This document shows positions 45,848-57,885 of a stretch of 64,000 nt of DNA, piece by piece. Location of the stretch: the NCBI GenBank assembly GCA_023627715.1, contig JAMAHW010000005.1, forward strand, positions 434,001 through 498,000, written 5' to 3'. Position numbers and translations under genes: made by a program. Origin of the DNA: Periconia sp. R9002 (taxonomy: Eukaryota; Ascomycota; Dothideomycetes; Pleosporales; Periconiaceae). How positions within the stretch are numbered: position 1 is the first letter of the stretch; the number at the start of each line of letters is the position of its first letter. The notes under the pieces are model-generated. The model worked only from the letters and a program-made list of their open reading frames with translations. It was not told the DNA's origin and did no database searches.

Positions 45848-46801
45848 TCAATTGCGACAAACTGTCTCGCATTGCATTATTGCGTGCCATCCGTCAACGT
45901 CATCGGCCCAATCTTTCCACGCCTGCACGATCTCGTTCACCTCGTCTTCCGTAGCCCCCAGCTCTTTGAATCTGTGAGCCAAATGTTGATTAGCAGACAT
46001 TCTTGTGATTGATAGGCCCGCTGCGACGGTGAATCGATCTAAAGAAGCAAAATAAACAGACCTTTCTTTATGCCCTCCTTTCTCTAGGCGGTTTATCATG
46101 ATAGTCGCGTACGTTTTTCTTTCCGACTCGGTTCCATATATAGTTACCTTTCCGCTTTTCTCAATCTTCGATGGATCAAAACCAGCTTGACGTGCGTGTA
46201 CGTGAACCAAACTTCCGCCTTTGTGCCCAGGTGCAAATGGTGCTTGATCCGGATGAGCGATCGATGGCGGAGCTTTCCCATTGATCATCTCGTACAAGTA
46301 CCGATGGAAAAGTTGCAGCCCCGGTGAATACGGGACATATCTAAAGGGCCAATCTCCCTCTCGAGCGCAAACGAGTCCAGTTCCAGGCTTGCATACACGT
46401 CTCATCTCAGTAAGTGCAGCGACGGGGTCAGGAATGTGAATGAGCACCTGGCTGCAAAACACAAGATCGAATTCGCCATCCTTGAAACGAAGTCCATCCA
46501 GTACGTTTCCTTTCTCAAACTTGACGTTGGATATCTTTGGGGTTTGCTGTACTAGATGGGCTTCTGCCTGAACGAGGACTTCGTCCGTCAGGTCGATGCC
46601 AGTTACCGATCCCTGAGGAACATATTTTGCGAAACCCGTCGTGATGGTGCCAGGCCCACACCCTATATCCAGTATTTTGAAATCGGGTTTGATATGAGGG
46701 ATTGCAAAAGCCCCTTCAACCTCTGCAGTTCGCAAGGCGTGGTTCGCAGTCACGCTCTTATCGTGCCCTTGGTTATATGTTGAGGTATGAGAAGTAGACA
46801 T
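45848..46801 (-). CDS. SAM-dependent methyltransferase (UbiE/Coq5-like fold)
   Basis: Class I methyltransferase using S-adenosylmethionine; substrate unknown. The SAM-binding motif ILDIGCGPGTIT is at residues 43-54, followed by GSVTGIDLTDEVLVQAE, GNVLDGLRF, DLVFCSQVLIHIPDP and the ALTEMRRVCKPGTGLVCARE strand-helix block. The whole frame is open for 317 codons, but a 90-bp in-frame intron (46061-45972, GTCTGT donor, GCTAATC branch-like site, CACAG acceptor) probably interrupts it: removal joins KGGHKER to FKELGATEDEVNEIV, giving exons 46801-46062 and 45971-45848 and 287 residues with a more family-like C-terminus (EWAD-type helix, CETVCRN end). Fungal relatives of this type include many enzymes of unknown role, some in secondary metabolism. 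The neighbouring genes give no clear pathway. Confidence 0.87.
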   Translation of the reverse strand: MSTSHTSTYNQGHDKSVTANHALRTAEVEGAFAIPHIKPDFKILDIGCGPGTITTGFAKYVPQGSVTGIDLTDEVLVQAEAHLVQQTPKISNVKFEKGNVLDGLRFKDGEFDLVFCSQVLIHIPDPVAALTEMRRVCKPGTGLVCAREGDWPFRYVPYSPGLQLFHRYLYEMINGKAPPSIAHPDQAPFAPGHKGGSLVHVHARQAGFDPSKIEKSGKVTIYGTESERKTYATIMINRLEKGGHKERSVYFASLDRFTVAAGLSITRMSANQHLAHRFKELGATEDEVNEIVQAWKDWADDVDGWHAIMQCETVCRN

Positions 46802-47285
46802 GATATGAAAAAAAGAATCTTGAACAGCCAGCCAATTTGGATGAATATGATGAGCAATATATTGACCATCGGAGTGCCACTGTGTTGAACAGATGACGTA
46901 AAGTGGACCTGTCTACCTAGGTAGGTACGCAATTGCAGGCCGGGAATAAGCTAACCCCGCCCGAGCTTCGATATATCGGATGTTTACCCATGAGCTATAT
47001 CCCAACTTTGTGAGCTGTATATTCCGTTTGAGAATTTTGTAGCAGCATCTTGAACGCCTTTGAAGCAATACCTCCCTAGCTGCAACTTCCATCAACGATA
47101 AGTCAATGAGTAAAGCAACAAATGATATTGATTAGACATTCAAGTTCAACTAAGCTACTGACCTGATGATAGCTTCGATAAATGTTGATTGCGTTGAATA
47201 CCAGCTAAGTGTTATTTTTGTCGCATATTGTACGTGCCAGGTAGTATAATATATTGCCTCGCACACTTACACAGTGGTTGGTGTC
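46802..47285. other. Intergenic with TACCTAGGTA palindrome
   Basis: About 480 bp holding the methyltransferase promoter; the palindromic TACCTAGGTAGGTAC lies at 46914-46928. No gene seen. Confidence 0.55.
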
Positions 47286-49322
47286 TTATAACTCTGCGTG
47301 CGTCCTGATCCCCCACTTTTCCAACAGATTATGCCTATGCCAAAAACTTCGATACTTCTTGCCCCAAAAAAAGAAAATGACGGTACTGAAAGTCATCCCG
47401 AATGCAATGGCCCCAAAAACGTAGAATACTACCGCAGGGCCATTTGTCTCGGTCCAGTCATTAACAAAATAGCTAAAACCATAGAACAGTAGGTTTTTTA
47501 CTACCATGTTCATGATGAAAATTTCTGAACTCATGTCCCTGAAGGCGTCGATCACATATGCCGAACAGGCCACAGTAGCACATACAATTCCAAAGAGATC
47601 CATTCCATGGAAGGTGGCTGTCACATAGTAAGAGAAGTGATTTTGGCAGGTGTATCCGAACATGACCAGGCCTATACCAGCGAAGATGCTAGGGATCATT
47701 CCAAGTAGTCGGTATTCGGGTTCGTAAACACCATTGTTCTTCTTTGCACACCACTTGATGAGGGGATCAAGAGTTGCACCCATGAATAATGCTGCAAGAA
47801 GACCTCCCAGGAACGGACCGATTGACAGATATCCTGCGCCTGCCGGATTTAATAAGTAAGGAGGAGCCATAAATATCGGGGCTATATCATAGGACTGTGC
47901 GACGAAAAACGCAGAGATGCCGCCGGTAAGCAGGACAAACCTGTAGTTTTCTCGTTAGTTCGCTTTGGTGAAAATAACGGAACTCATTATATAGTATCTC
48001 AATGCTATTCTGAGTGGAACAATTACTCACCAGAGGACAGTCACATTCAGACAGACAGCAAAAGGAGCGATAAGAAGCTGGAGCAGATTGTCGTCCGAGA
48101 ATGTACCGTTAAGAAAAGCCAACTCCTGAACATATGTCTTCTTAGGTCGGAGTGCAGGAGGGACGGAGGTTGCAGTCTCAACTCTTGCGACACCATCATC
48201 ACTAGTTTCCACTTCTTTTGCGCCTTCATGCCGCTTCTCGGTTGCCGCAAGCTCTTCCAAGTTATCCTCGGATAGCTCATCGATATCGTAACGGTGGTCT
48301 CGGATGTAGGTCTAAATGCACATTCGTTAGTCAAGCTCAGACAAAGTTATTTCTCCCGAGGCACGAGGCGCCACAGTATGTCCTAATGTATTGTTAGCCA
48401 AAGGGACACGTACCGTCTCGGGCACGAAGAGGACGAGTAGGATGACTTCGAGGGCCGTAAAAGCAATCAGGATATGGAAAAGATACCGCCACCCCAGCGT
48501 CGCGGCTATCGGACCAACTATAATGGCGGAAAAGTTCGAGGCAGCGGCTAAAATGAATTGGATGAGGGTCATGAAGACGCCACGTTGGTGCACGAAGAAA
48601 AGGTCTCCAATCATAGATATGACGAGTGATTCAAAAGCCGAAATAGATCCTCCTTGAATAACACGACCTGCCGTCAGACCTTCATAGCTACGCGTCGCGC
48701 TCCCGATAATGGTACCCAACAATCCGAAGAGGCTAGAGACGATGAGCACCGGGCGTTTACCCCATTTCCTTGATACTGCGGATGCAATTGGGCCGGAAGC
48801 GGCAGTCACTAAAAGCATATACCCAGATATCCTAAATTTGGGGTTACAAAGTCAGCGAAAATCTACTGGGGGTGCTTTAATGGATGATTAACGTCTCAAA
48901 ACGCAACGCCACGGTGCGTCTTGATACTACTTCGTAACCAGAGAAAAGCTTACACAGTTATCTCTCCCACGGGTTTATTAAACTCTTCAGCGATAACCAC
49001 CAAAGCCGGAGAGAGCAAAGGAGCTAGAACAGCGGCGTAAAGGACGGAGCCGAAGGCAATGATGGATATGATGACGACTTTCTTGACGTAGGGCCAATTA
49101 AGGGGATCGTTTGGATCTGCTGAGCTATCAAGATGTCAATGAGACGGACTTTCTGTGTCAGGATCATACTCACGGCTGTGGGATTAAAATGATGTCGGGA
49201 TTTTTCGCATCGCGCTTCAACCCTTCAGTAGCCGCATTGCTCGCATGTTCTTCTTCGGCAAGCACAACCGTGGCAGGAACATGCTGAAGATGTTTGTCCT
49301 CCAATATACCAAGAAAAACCAT
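47286..49322 (-). CDS. MFS transporter, DHA1 (drug:H+ antiporter) type
   Basis: Predicted plasma-membrane transporter with 12 spans. Five exons are inferred: 49322-49174, 49124-48954, 48831-48414, 48311-48031 and 47940-47286, giving 557 residues. The N-terminus ends in the family-typical SADPNDPLNWPYVKKVV just before the first helix. The first half has ISGYMLLVTAASGPIAS, the loop motif SRKWGKRPVLIVSSLFGLLG and GRVIQGGSISAFESLVIS; the first half ends LVLFVPETTYIRDHRYDIDE, the hallmark of this DHA1 subgroup (Hol1/Fnx-like fungal transporters). A long charged central loop is followed by six more spans. Splice donors include GTGAGT, GTAAGC and GTACGT, and every junction is in phase. Substrate unknown; export of small toxic compounds or uptake of polyamine-like cations are family possibilities. 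Confidence 0.92.
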
Positions 49323-50566
49323 GTTTGCACCCTCAGTTCGATGGATTGACGAGAACTGTGATGGGGATAAGGATGTGCAAAGGGAAAAAGATCAAGCAAA
49401 AGGAGGGTGTGAGCCAAAGGATTCGTAGGCCTGCTTATAGCGAGTCATGCAAGGTGATAGAGGTACGTCTGTGACCGACGGGGGTTACAGACATTTTGTA
49501 TTTCAAAAAGGGCAGGACGGCATCTCATCCCTTCCTTTCAGATTGGTTCATTGGAGCATTTCGTGGGGTAGTAGCTTAGCTTTGGGGTAAACATTCGATT
49601 TCAGGTTGCCCCACAAAGCCCTGCAGCAACTCTTTACTCAATTCTGTTAGTTATTACTGGGTATCACTTGCCTATACGCCAAGGTTCATACATGGGATGT
49701 CTGCTGTGCTGGTAATCTGACCAAACAAAGGATGGTCGGATCGCCACCCATCTGTTAAATAGTATCTATCTTCGATGCAATTATTCGCATCAATTATATT
49801 AACAAGAGATCCCGAGTCGCGCAAATCTATCTGTCGCACGGATATTGGGGGCCAAGTAAAACCGTGAAGGGCCAGATTGTGTACCAGCTAAGTCCAAGCA
49901 CTCGAACAGCGACCTCGTAGTGGAGACTGTGGAGAACTCAGTCACTAGTACAATACTGTATTGCCCCGCGAAAACACCGGATGGCAGCCCCACTTCCCCA
50001 ATACATGACATAACTCAGCCATAATCATTCGTATGAAACCCGCAAAAGGTGCTACAAACACGACAGTGCAAGCGTCGGAACCGATGGGCGGTAATTGTTG
50101 GCCCTTGCCAAACGCCTGATTTCGAAGTAACCCGCACTCGCAAAACTCACCATACTTCACATACAATACTGCGTGGACCTTTTTTTCTTAAGAGTGCAGT
50201 TCTATTAGAAGTGAGTAGGATGTTAGGGAAAGTTCTATGTAATACTTTTTTTACTTCATCTTTCTAAAAGTCTTACAGCTTATTATAACAACATCAGTAC
50301 CAAGGAACTACCTCACAAGGAATGGCCATCATTTATTAAAGCGCTATTGAGTGGAGAACATGCTTTCACATGAGAATTCCAATTTCAATTCCAGTAGAAA
50401 GGAGTGTTTTATTTACTAGGCTACTTTGAGCTACTACTGTACGTGATGCCAACATATGGAATGAATGAAAGAGTGCAAATTGTCCACAGCGGACATCGAC
50501 AGAGTTAGGCTGTCTGATATCTACAACCAGGGCTTATGTAAAAAGCTGTTGTGGGCCCACGACAAA
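49323..50566. other. Intergenic, MFS promoter and downstream gene 3' side
   Basis: About 1.24 kb. No gene, RNA or clear repeat recognised; AT-rich around 50160-50420. Confidence 0.5.
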
Positions 50567-52600
50567 CTAAGCCCTCGCAACTGTGCGATCGACTTTCACG
50601 GCTGTGCTATTGGCCTTTGCGATCGAAGTGTCACCCTCGGGCAAGGTTCCAGCATCAGCACGCGCACGTGAGAGCCACCGTCCACCAGGAATACCACGTT
50701 TCTGAGGGCTGTCAGTAGCTTCGGGGATCTTGATTGTGGCCAAGGTCGTTGGGATATCCGAAGCGGTTAGTGTGGATGATGAATTCGACGGTAAAGTCCC
50801 ATTCAACAAGAGAGCTAGCAGAATGTTAAGCTATGCAGGATCTCACTGTGGCAGTTAACTTACAAGACGGGACCCAGGTGGTGTTGAGGTCATCTCCTTT
50901 GAATTGTATCCGTGAGACTGGTCCACAGTTTATTGGGTCGAGGATGACACCTGTTTGCGGGAAAGGATCAAGAGGGCTAGAAACGTGTATACAGAGTCAG
51001 TCAACGTCGACTAAGACCATTGGAAACCAATATAATAATTGGACGGAATGCACTTACCCCCAAAGGTTGCCATCCTCATCCACTCCCACTCCTTGTGTGA
51101 GCCATGGCATCTGCGAAAAGTCGTTCGGGATAGGGGCTGTTCCCGGAATGAGCTGTTCTGCGTGGACCCACACATTGACTGTGAATTTGTATGTAAGCCG
51201 AAAACCTCGCAATTACCGTGGAAAGATCCAGTCGAGTAGATGAACTAACCTGGTTGCACATAAGTTCCAGCTAGCAATCCGTTCTTTGTTTCACGTGTCT
51301 TCGGTACACCGTTGATTTCGGAAACCACACGGTATTCACGAGCATACCCAGAGAACATATCGGCCCGGTACTCGAATTTATTCTGTTCGTTGCGCCCACC
51401 ACGGAGGCCAAGAGCGGCAATAATTCGATCAGTGACTTCGCCTGTGCATGGATCGATGTCCCTAATGGAGTATACATGTTAGATAAACAAAAGAAGCTAT
51501 GTCTAGAGGTACGTACATAGCATAGAGTGCAATGGTTGCCCGTGGATTGGAAGTGAAACCGACGAACTTTGCTATTGTTAGAGTGATATGATCATACATG
51601 ACATGATGATACTTACTCGAGACTCAGCGAGTTCACTGTTTGGGTTGAAATTGTCGATTCCGAGCAGTCCCAGTTCCATGCGGACATAGATGAGGTCATT
51701 CAATGTAGTGATTTGAACATTTTGCGCGACAATACTATAGGCAATAACCTATAATTCGCGGGTACCAAGTCAGCTCAACTCAACCAGAGTGGATACAGTG
51801 AGTGATGAATGTCTTAAAACGCTACACCACGTAGTATGTCAATCGTATTTCGTACTGGGGAAAACGTACCTCATTGTTGCGACGGATTCCAGAGAAGGTC
51901 ACAAAATCACCAACCAGAAAAGGTGCCATGACAAGAGGGTCGGGGACCGAGAAGGTGCCTGAACCCTGGAAAGGTCGGTTCGAGGCAAGACAGAGTGGGT
52001 CGTTTGCACTCCTTGGAATACACATCGGGAATCCAGAAAAGGATGAAACGGAAGGGCTCTCATCGTCTGCTGTGAAGAAAGGAGCGTCTCCATAGCCAAC
52101 AGAGAAAACAGCGTTAGGATCACTGATGCGAACCTTTGGCCCAGAAGCGATCTTAAAGCTTCCGTCGGCAAAATCAATGGATTCGATAAAGCCACTACTG
52201 AGCCCTTCAAAGAACTCGTAAGTTAGGATCTGGGCGGCGATGGGTCGGCCGTTGATAAAGTTGCCGATGACCTAAATTAGTCAATAGGTGTCACTACAAT
52301 GGGTTCCTGGAATGGGTCACGTACATTCACTTCGTATCCTAGCATGGAGTCCTTCTCAGCAACAAAATCTTTCCAGGGAACCCAAGCAGCTGGAAACTGG
52401 ACCAGCATGTTCTTTGGAACTTGAACATTGAATCCATTAACTGTGATGGAACCACCAGAGTTGTAGGTATCATCGGTTGCTGTAGCATCTTCAAGTCCTC
52501 CCTGGACAAACAAAGGGGCATCTTGAGCAAAAGCTTGAGGAAGAATGGTAGAGACAAGGAGGCTCCCAAGGAGTGATAGAAGAAGCGATAGACGAGCCAT
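50567..52600 (-). CDS. Secreted protein of unknown function, eight exons
   Basis: Eight exons are inferred: 52600-52325, 52271-51870, 51748-51617, 51566-51517, 51461-51250, 51178-51058, 50976-50864 and 50814-50567, giving 517 residues. All junctions keep frame; exon 4 uses a CAAAG acceptor. The N-terminus MARLSLLLSLLGSLLVST with ILPQAFA is a clear signal peptide. The mature part carries TVNGFNVQVPKNMLVQFPAA, VIGNFINGRPIAAQILTYEF, a DDESPSVSSFSGFPMCIPRS segment with a Cys pair, LVMAPFLVGDFVTFSGIR, RATIALYAMDIDPCTGEVTD and REYRVVSEING. It ends with a Ser/Thr-rich tail without a visible GPI signal. Several segments look beta-rich, but no catalytic motif is recognised. Such long-intron-count secreted proteins occur widely in moulds as uncharacterised families. 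Function not claimed. Confidence 0.83.
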
Positions 52601-54814
52601 GGTGTTAACTGAAGGCTATGTACGAGTTGTGATGATGGTTTTCAACGAGGTTCTTCTCTCTTCTTATACCTTTTGGCCCACCCTTTTTCTCTCGTAACTC
52701 TTTCTTTGCCAAATTTTAGATGGTACATCTGGATTTCTCAACATGTACCCCCTAACTTCCCAACCATGGCCATGCAAGAAGGAATGTCCGTATTGACCAG
52801 CTTCGTTCTGCAATCCTACCTTCCCAATTGGACAGTGATGTTTAAGGGTCCCTACAGTGACCAAGCACGTTCTATTGAAATTCCACTGCCGAACCCGTTG
52901 TCTCCGTGACCCAACCCTGCGCCTGGATTTCTAATAACGCAATCGTACAACTTCACAGAACGCCTCCAACACATGGGTTACAGTGGAATACGCAAGTATG
53001 GCTCTTGGCAAGAGGAGTGGAATCCTTGGCAGTAAAGTGATAAGCTCAAATCAGAAAAGCCAAGCAATGCATCTGATACCGCAGGCACAAACTTAGCTAC
53101 ATGCAACTAGGATGGCTACAGTACAGAGTTATTGTCTGAAAACGCCACATAATGTGGTATCTCGCCAACAGATGGCTCTATATCCGGAGTTCAGCACCTA
53201 TACTTTATGATAGTATGCTATGCGATATCAAAGCTATTGAGCAACTTGACATACATCAGTTTATACAGAGATACACTACCTGGATTCATCAACCCCTGCT
53301 ATTGACGCATCACTGCCGACCACATCCTTAACGGCCGGCACATCCCCGCTGCTTTTTTTGGAGTAAGGTCGTAATGTTTCCTACTTGACTACCCCTACTC
53401 TTGTGATGCGGACTCGGGACAACTGCTTATTGCCGGCTAGTGCAGAACGAGCTTTAGTATTACAGCCAAGAGCGTCTGCATCAATCTACCAGGGAGCTTG
53501 ACCATCGTACAAGGCCCTGGTAGTGAGGGAGGATGCACACGTGGAAGTTTTAGTGAAGTCGTCTAATCATGAATTTAGTCTAGACTATCCTGATTGCCGG
53601 ATTGGGGAGCATGGCAAATGCACCCGCGGATCCTTCCGCGTTTTAGCGTGCCAATACCCCGTATTTGACTGCGAGGTCGGACCGTAAAGACTGCCTACTT
53701 TTTTGCTAATTGAGACTCTAAGGAGGAATTTTGTTGGTCCAGAGCTTGAGACATGGTGTTGGAAACAATACCGACCCTGGTTTTCACCTCGAGCGGAGGC
53801 TGTGCAATGCCCGTAACTATGCATCTTGTAAGCAATTCCAAGGGGTATTGCTTATTGTAGACCTTGGGCTGAATGAGTTTCTGGTGAATTCTTTGATTTC
53901 AAGTTTGTTGACCTCGCACGTTGTAGAACATATGCTTCTGATGTAAGTATTATGGACAAATACTATTTTTTCACGAACAATATCTATGTATGTCCTACCA
54001 ATACGAGGCTGGATCTGTTTTAGCGAGGTTTAGGTATACTTGGACGCAGGTAGTAGTCTGAAGAACCACTCCTTGCTGTTCCTCCGTGCATGGGCCCCTA
54101 CAGTGCATCCGGATGACTTCTCGTATTCGTCTTCGACTCAGGCACATTGCTGCAGGAACCCCCGACGAAGTTTAGCTTTCCCGAGAAAACTACTTGTGGC
54201 TTTAGCAACCCGATCCTCGCCGGATGCGGATATGGGTTGGGAACCCGGACACACTTAGCTATACTGGGCCCCATGATCATTCTCTTCCAGTATTGCATGG
54301 ATGAAATCGCTCTATAGGTTGAACTATCAGTCCCCTAACGCGGCAACGGTCCGTTCCCGACCCACGCAATGGTGACCGGTTTCTTGGAAATCCTGTAGGT
54401 TGTGAATCCTACGTCGACCCGTGCAGCAGTTGAGTTGCTTCAGGGGGGCTAGTCAGAATTGGTCCATCCGGCCCTTTCGGACGAACATTCAACTTCGAAT
54501 TCAACGGTGACATTGTTATTTGACGTCCAATATAGACATGGTTGAAGAAGAAGGGTGTGTTGATAGTAATTGTATTGGTAATGGCTCAGTACTGTCTGTC
54601 ATCATCTCCGATGATACAATACTTGGCGCGGATACTTCAAAATATAACCAATTCGTACAAGAAAATGCAAAAAGAAGTTGAATACGATAGGGTTTGCATT
54701 AGAGCGAGGCCCTTACTGTTGTAGAGGTGTATTTATAAATTCTATACGAATTAGCGAGTAATCTAATCTCCGGATACAGAGTCATATGTTACTATTAGTG
54801 GCTTTCATGTGTTG
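52601..54814. other. AT-rich gene-free stretch, possible relics
   Basis: About 2.2 kb without a supported gene. At 54434-54523 and 54538-54681 two short neighbouring frames are unusually protein-like (GPFGRTFNFEFNGDIVI, then SVLSVIISDDTILGAD), perhaps a decayed coding sequence. Confidence 0.4.
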
Positions 54815-54816
54815 TA

Positions 54817-55064
54817 GGACCACCCCCCGACACTAAAAAAAGTGAAAATGGCTTTTTTTTGATACATCTATTAGTCTGGAATAGGTTCTAATCCACCTAT
54901 AGCTAATAGGAGTTCTTATATATATTTTGATGTTATCTATAATATTGATTTACTAGTAAATATACTAGCCTACCTGTATTTAATAATTAGATACTTCGGC
55001 CGAAGATCTATAGTATAGAGAAATAGACACCCTTTCAACTTTTTTTAGTGTTGGGGGGTGGTCC
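54817..55064. mobile_element. MITE, TA target site (Tc1/mariner- or pogo-like)
   Basis: A 248-bp element with terminal inverted repeats and no coding capacity. The left end GGACCACCCCCCGACACTAA continues AAAAAGT; the reverse complement of the right end is GGACCACCCCCCAACACTAA then AAAAAGT, one mismatch in 27 bp. Both ends are flanked by TA (54815-54816 and 55065-55066), as expected for Tc1/mariner or Fot1/pogo target-site duplication. The interior is strongly AT-rich. The single mismatch is a C/T-type transition. No second copy was noticed in the window. Confidence 0.8.
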
Positions 55065-55721
55065 TATAACATATGAAAACGATAATAAGAAACCACGCAG
55101 CGTGACGTATTAAGGTAATAATCATGTACTTTAATCACCCTCGTGCCATTTAGATAGCTTTACGATATAGGAATGTGAAGAAGAGCTCAGGGTGTCACTT
55201 CTCTTTCCATTACCCGAGCCAGTTTCTCGTTAGCAGCGCCAGTGAACCCCCACGTTGAGCTCCGTGAAGTGTACTGTCTGATTCTGAGAAGCAAACTAAT
55301 CGTCTCGTATCTCGGTTGGCTTGCACTTCTCCAACCTAGGAAAAAGTTTTTGGCCTCATGACCCGGGCAATGTGAGAGATTAGAGCGAGGCAGCGGAGTT
55401 CTTTCTGAATACATGGGACATGTCAAGTTGGCATCCCTACATTGCATCAAACTATTGATTCCGGATGCAAGGTGATAAGCTCTGATGCAACATGAACACA
55501 CTCACATGTTGGATAGTGTTCTCTAACCGCCGAGGTCAGACTTACCAATCGATGAAGAGACGGCAGTTGTGGCCTGGTGAGTCCTCCTCGTGATGAATGT
55601 AGTTAAACTCATGTATATAAATGGGAAGAATCTCTTCTTTACATTTGATCACCAGAAAGTTCAGCAACCTTTCTTACCTCTTCACTGCCTCTTGATCATC
55701 GACGATTCCCGAGCCTTCGCC
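55065..55721. other. Intergenic, multicopper oxidase promoter
   Basis: About 650 bp between the MITE and the oxidase ATG. No gene recognised; the MITE lies roughly 660 bp upstream of the oxidase. Confidence 0.5.
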
Positions 55722-57885
55722 ATGTTTTCTAAGCTCGTTTATATGAGCCTAGGGTTCATGTTTTTGAGTCGCTGCAATGGTCAATCTTCAAGCAAGTTCT
55801 CTGTTGAGATACCGGAGAGCGAGAGAGTAGCACTCGAGAATATCGTTGAAGACGATCCTGGCGATCAGATGAGTGTTCAGAAAGACTGGGAGAGTCCTGA
55901 GTATCCCCTCCTTTTTCGCTCTCCTCTTCCCATCCCTCCGGTTCTTGAGCCAAAGCTGTGAGTCCTCTTTTCTTGAAACTATTGTCAGTGCTTTGACTAA
56001 ACTACAATAGCAAAATTACAAATCCAGTTTCCGGGACGGAAATCTGGTACTACGAAATGGAGATCAGGCCATTCACTCAGCAAGTGTATCCTACTCTACG
56101 TCCCGCTCGACTCGTGGGGTACAACGGCATCTCTCCAGGTCCGACTATCATCGTACCACGAGGAACAGAATCTGTAGTGAGATTCATCAACAATGCTGAC
56201 CGGGAAAACTCGGTACATCTCCACGGCTCTCCATCACGTGCTCCATTCGATGGATGGGCGAACGATTTGACCTTCCCTGGTCAATATAAAGATTACTACT
56301 ACCCCAATAATCAGGCCGCGAGATTTTTGTGGTATCACGATCATGCCATCCATATTGTAAGTCGATTTTTCATTACGGGTTCAACCACATCATGCTGTCT
56401 TTCACGTAAGCAGGACGTATAGAGCGTGTGCCGAGTCAACCGTTGTATCCGTTTCCGACCTTATGTCTTTTTCATATAAAAGCACATCCTGACGTTTCAG
56501 TAGACCGCAGAGAATGCCTACTTTGGACAAGCCGGCGCTTACTTGATCACCGATCCCGCTGAAGACGCACTCGGCCTACCATCTGGCTATGGAAAATTTG
56601 ACATTCCACTGGTGCTAGCTTCAAAGTTTTACAACGCAGATGGAACACTTCAATCCAGCGTTGGTGAGGACACGAGCCTTTGGGGTGATGTCATCCACGT
56701 AAATGGACAGCCATGGCCATTCTTGAATGTCGAGCCAAGGAAATACCGCTTGAGATTTCTCAACGCTGCTGTATCCCGGAACTTTGCATTATACTTTGTT
56801 AGGACAACAGCGACAAATACTCGGATACCGTTCCAAGTCATTGCTACTGATGCAGGTCTTACCACGCACCCCGTTCAGACGTCAGACCTCTATGTCTCGG
56901 TTGCTGAGCGCTATGAGATTGTGTTCGATTTTTCAGGTCACGCCGGTCAGACCATCGAGCTCAAGAACTTCCCCCAAGCAAACGGCATCGGGACTGATGA
57001 CGACTATATCAATACGGATAAGGTTATGCGCTTTGTCGTAGGCAATGGCCCTGTAAACGATGTTTCAACGGTGCCAGAAAGCCTTCGCCCGCCCACGGCG
57101 CCCTTGGAAATAAACTCCCCTGCTTCTACCGGTATTGACCACCATTTTCGCTTTCACCGCCACAACAGCGAGTGGCGTATCAATGATGTTGGATTTGCCG
57201 ATGCCCAAAACCGTATTCTGGCGAAGGTTCCGCGAGGAAAGATTGAGATTTGGGAACTCGAAAACGGATCTGGAGGTTGGACACATCCAATCCACATACA
57301 TCTGGTGGATTTCAAGGTCCTAGAGCGATATGGTTCTGAGAGCACACGAGGTGTCATGCCGTACGAAGCTGCGGGCCTGAAAGACGTGGTCTGGCTAGGA
57401 CGCCATGAAACCGTACTGGTCGAAGCTCACTACGCACCTTGGAATGGTGTATACATGTTCCATTGCCACAACCTTATTCATGAAGACCAGTAAGTATACC
57501 CGCAGTACAACACATATCCGGAGTCCTCGCAATGTTATGTCCTGAGTCTAACCGTGGCAATTGCAGGGACATGATGGCAGCATTCAACGTGACACAGCTG
57601 GCAAATTGGGGTTATAACGAGACAGACTTCTCTGACCCCGAGGATCCTCGGTACGCAGCCAGACCCTACGACCGAGCGGACTTCACTGGCCGTTCGGGAC
57701 CTTTCACGAATGAGGCTATCGAGAAAACTATTGTTGATCTTGCCTTGGATCAGCCGTATAGCCAGTTGGAAGAGGTTGAGAAAGCTCTGGAGGAAGCCTG
57801 GGCGACAAATCCCCAGAAACGCGATGAGAAGTGTGAGCCAACACAAGCTGGACCTGTTCCTCGATACAGACGATTCGTGGTCTAA
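55722..57885 (+). CDS. Secreted multicopper oxidase, bilirubin-oxidase-like
   Basis: Blue copper oxidase coupling one-electron substrate oxidation to reduction of oxygen to water. Four exons, 55722-55957, 56011-56356, 56504-57489 and 57567-57885, give 628 residues. A hydrophobic leader (LVYMSLGFMFLSRCNG) suggests secretion. All four copper-binding motifs are visible: SVHLHGS, LWYHDHAIHIT (across intron 2), THPIHIHLVDF and FHCHNLIHEDQDMM, the last with the Cys-His T1 ligands and axial Met. HCHNLIHED followed by DMMAAFNVTQ is typical of the bilirubin oxidase/CotA branch rather than lignin laccases. Intron 2 (147 bp) ends CAGTAG; only the distal TAG acceptor keeps frame. The C-terminus after the T1 site is long, with PEDPRYAARP and an acidic helix. 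Natural substrate unknown. Confidence 0.94.
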
